From Prauserella salsuginis (GTDB taxonomy: Bacteria; Actinomycetota; Actinomycetes; Mycobacteriales; Pseudonocardiaceae): a DNA stretch of 64,000 nt. Made by a program: the position numbers and the translations under genes. The notes beneath the pieces are model-generated. The model saw nothing but the letters and a program-made list of their open reading frames with translations, searched no databases and was not told the origin of the DNA. How positions within the stretch are numbered: position 1 is the first letter of the stretch; the number at the start of each line of letters is the position of its first letter. Below are positions 62,777-64,000 of the stretch, piece after piece. The stretch lies in the NCBI RefSeq assembly GCF_024648885.1, contig NZ_JANBBF010000010.1, positions 496,001 through 560,000 of the forward strand. Reading direction: 5' to 3'.

Positions 62777-63816
62777 CAGGCAGAGAACCTCCCATGACCT
62801 TCCCGAAGCACACGCCCAAGTTCACGCGAGGCGAGCTCAACGTCTACCGCCGTCCCACGGAGGCGTCGCAGGTGACGGCTGCGCTCCGCGGGGTCGGCCG
62901 CAACGTCGCGCTCGTGCCCACGATGGGTGCGCTGCACGCCGGGCACCGCGAACTGATCCGCAGGGCCAAGCGGCTGCCGAACACGATCGTCGCGGTGTCG
63001 ATCTTCGTGAACCCGCTGCAGTTCGGCGAGGGCGAGGATTTCGACGCCTACCCGCGCGAGCTCGAACACGACCTCGAGACGCTGCGGGAACTCGGCGTCG
63101 AGCTCGCGTTCGTCCCCGAGGTCGAGGACCTGTACGGCGAATCGGGCGTCACGGTGACGCTCGACCCCGGTCCGCTCGGCGGCGAACTCGAGGGCGAGAT
63201 GCGGCCGGGGCATTTCGGCGGCATGCTCACCGTCGTGGCCAAGCTGCTGAACATCACGCGCCCGCACTACGCGTTCTTCGGGGAGAAGGACTATCAGCAG
63301 CTCGTGCTGGTCAAGCGCATGGTCGAGGATCTGAACCTGGAGACGCGCATCGTCGGCGTGCCGACGGTGCGGTCCGACGACGGGCTGGCCCTGTCGTCGC
63401 GGAACGCGTATCTGTCCGAAGAGGATCGCCGCAGCGCCGCCGTCCTGTCGACCGCCTTGGGGATGGGCGTGAACGCAGGGGCCGACGGCGCGGAGGCGGT
63501 GCTGGAAGCCGCACGCAGGGAACTGGCGGCGCACCCGGAAATCAAGATCGAATATTTGGAGTTGAGGGGAACCGATCTGGGGCCCGCACCCGTCGATGGT
63601 GAGGCCAGGTTGTTGATCGCGGCCAGGGTCGGCCGCACCAGGCTGATCGACAACACGCCGGTGCCGCTCGGTGCCGCCGCCGCCGGACTGGGCGACGACC
63701 AGGACGCGGCGGACCACGACGACGTGGCAGGCGATGACGCGGCGGGCGACGACGTGGCAGGCGAAGGCCGGAACGCCGCCCCAGTGGGAACAACTCCGTC
63801 TCAGCAGGGGTATTAA
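62773..63816 (+). CDS. panC: Pantothenate synthetase
   Basis: Joins pantoate and beta-alanine with ATP. Marks: [16 protein letters not shown] (HxGH), [45 protein letters not shown], and [15 protein letters not shown] (KMSKS-like). The conserved enzyme ends near [12 protein letters not shown]; about 50 extra residues follow, rich in Asp and Ala ([12 protein letters not shown]). GTG 62773 couples it to the preceding gene; ATG 62794 is the alternative. panD follows 11 bases later. Confidence 0.95.
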   Translation: MTGREPPMTFPKHTPKFTRGELNVYRRPTEASQVTAALRGVGRNVALVPTMGALHAGHRELIRRAKRLPNTIVAVSIFVNPLQFGEGEDFDAYPRELEHDLETLRELGVELAFVPEVEDLYGESGVTVTLDPGPLGGELEGEMRPGHFGGMLTVVAKLLNITRPHYAFFGEKDYQQLVLVKRMVEDLNLETRIVGVPTVRSDDGLALSSRNAYLSEEDRRSAAVLSTALGMGVNAGADGAEAVLEAARRELAAHPEIKIEYLELRGTDLGPAPVDGEARLLIAARVGRTRLIDNTPVPLGAAAAGLGDDQDAADHDDVAGDDAAGDDVAGEGRNAAPVGTTPSQQGY

Positions 63817-63827
63817 GGGAGTCGAAG

Positions 63828-64000
63828 ATGCACCGCACCATGCTCAAGTCGAAGATCCACAGAGCCACGGTCACACAGGCCGACCTGCACTACGTGGGTT
63901 CGGTGACGGTGGACGAGACCTTGATGGAGGCCGCCGACCTGCTGCCGGGCGAGATGGTGGCCATTGTGGACGTCACGAACGGCGCGCGGCTCGAGACCTA
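63828..64000 (+). CDS. panD: Aspartate 1-decarboxylase (5' part, cut by window end)
   Basis: Makes beta-alanine for PanC. The visible 57 residues include [20 protein letters not shown] followed by Ser-Val-Thr: self-cleavage occurs between Gly24 and Ser25 to form the pyruvoyl group. Lys and Tyr residues of the active site are present. ATG 63828 has AAGGGAG upstream. The 3' part lies beyond the window. Confidence 0.96.
   Translation, partial: MHRTMLKSKIHRATVTQADLHYVGSVTVDETLMEAADLLPGEMVAIVDVTNGARLET

Overview
The window is GC-rich actinobacterial DNA (about 70% G+C by eye). GTG, TTG and leaderless starts are common. It holds a PPE-like protein, EspG proteins, an ESX-type module and a Tad/Flp locus. 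Gene order follows the Mycobacterium tuberculosis blocks Rv3661-Rv3644c and Rv3625c-Rv3601c (recalled from memory, not searched). A member of the Pseudonocardiaceae (Saccharomonospora/Prauserella/Amycolatopsis type) fits best; the genus cannot be fixed from this sequence alone.

Layout. (1) 1-1210: no credible gene; a hairpin and two tandem-repeat arrays. (2) 1211-8238: SerB-like HAD phosphatase, then a co-directional Tad pilus/septum locus (Ssd/CpaE-like, TadA, TadB, TadC, Flp-like pilin, TadE, second TadE-like). Two perfect DnaA boxes lie in front of ssd. (3) 8402-23499: prim-pol-like protein, SftH-type helicase, proton-pumping pyrophosphatase, lipoprotein, topA, a membrane protein, an MFS-dTMP kinase fusion with a degenerate P-loop, and holB. 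(4) 23500-25478: an AT-richer island with a fulvocin C-related bacteriocin precursor and transposon debris, next to a secreted protein gene and tRNA-Thr(CGT). (5) 27846-41463: accessory metabolism. It includes a secreted cutinase/PET-hydrolase-like enzyme, a large LuxR regulator, and a divergent catabolic cluster (MHS transporter, aconitase-like large and small subunits, PEP mutase/isocitrate lyase-family lyase, acyl-CoA synthetase, IclR regulator). Gamma-carbonic anhydrase, a ceramidase-like membrane protein, a BenE transporter and inorganic pyrophosphatase follow. (6) 41590-64000: a conserved housekeeping block: dacB, DUF2342 metalloprotease, tilS, hpt, [ESX-associated module], ftsH, folE-folP-folB-folK, [MerR], DUF3180, DUF6779-like, PrsW, DUF2520, panC, panD (cut by the window end).

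How the genes work together. The Tad genes encode a pilus assembly machine fed by a membrane ATPase. The fol genes make tetrahydrofolate from GTP, and panC/panD make pantothenate. The aconitase-like/lyase/ligase cluster looks like a complete route for one branched hydroxy-di- or tricarboxylate: import, isomerise or hydrate, cleave to a keto acid plus a short acid, activate the acid as a CoA ester. The ESX-associated genes occupy the same hpt-ftsH interval that carries PE/PPE, Esx and Esp genes in M. tuberculosis.

The best candidates for something unusual are the bacteriocin island, the catabolic cluster with its variant lyase motif, the Flp pilin with a roughly 129-residue leader, the twin DnaA boxes before ssd, the degenerate dTMP kinase domain, and several families of short periodic or palindromic intergenic elements.
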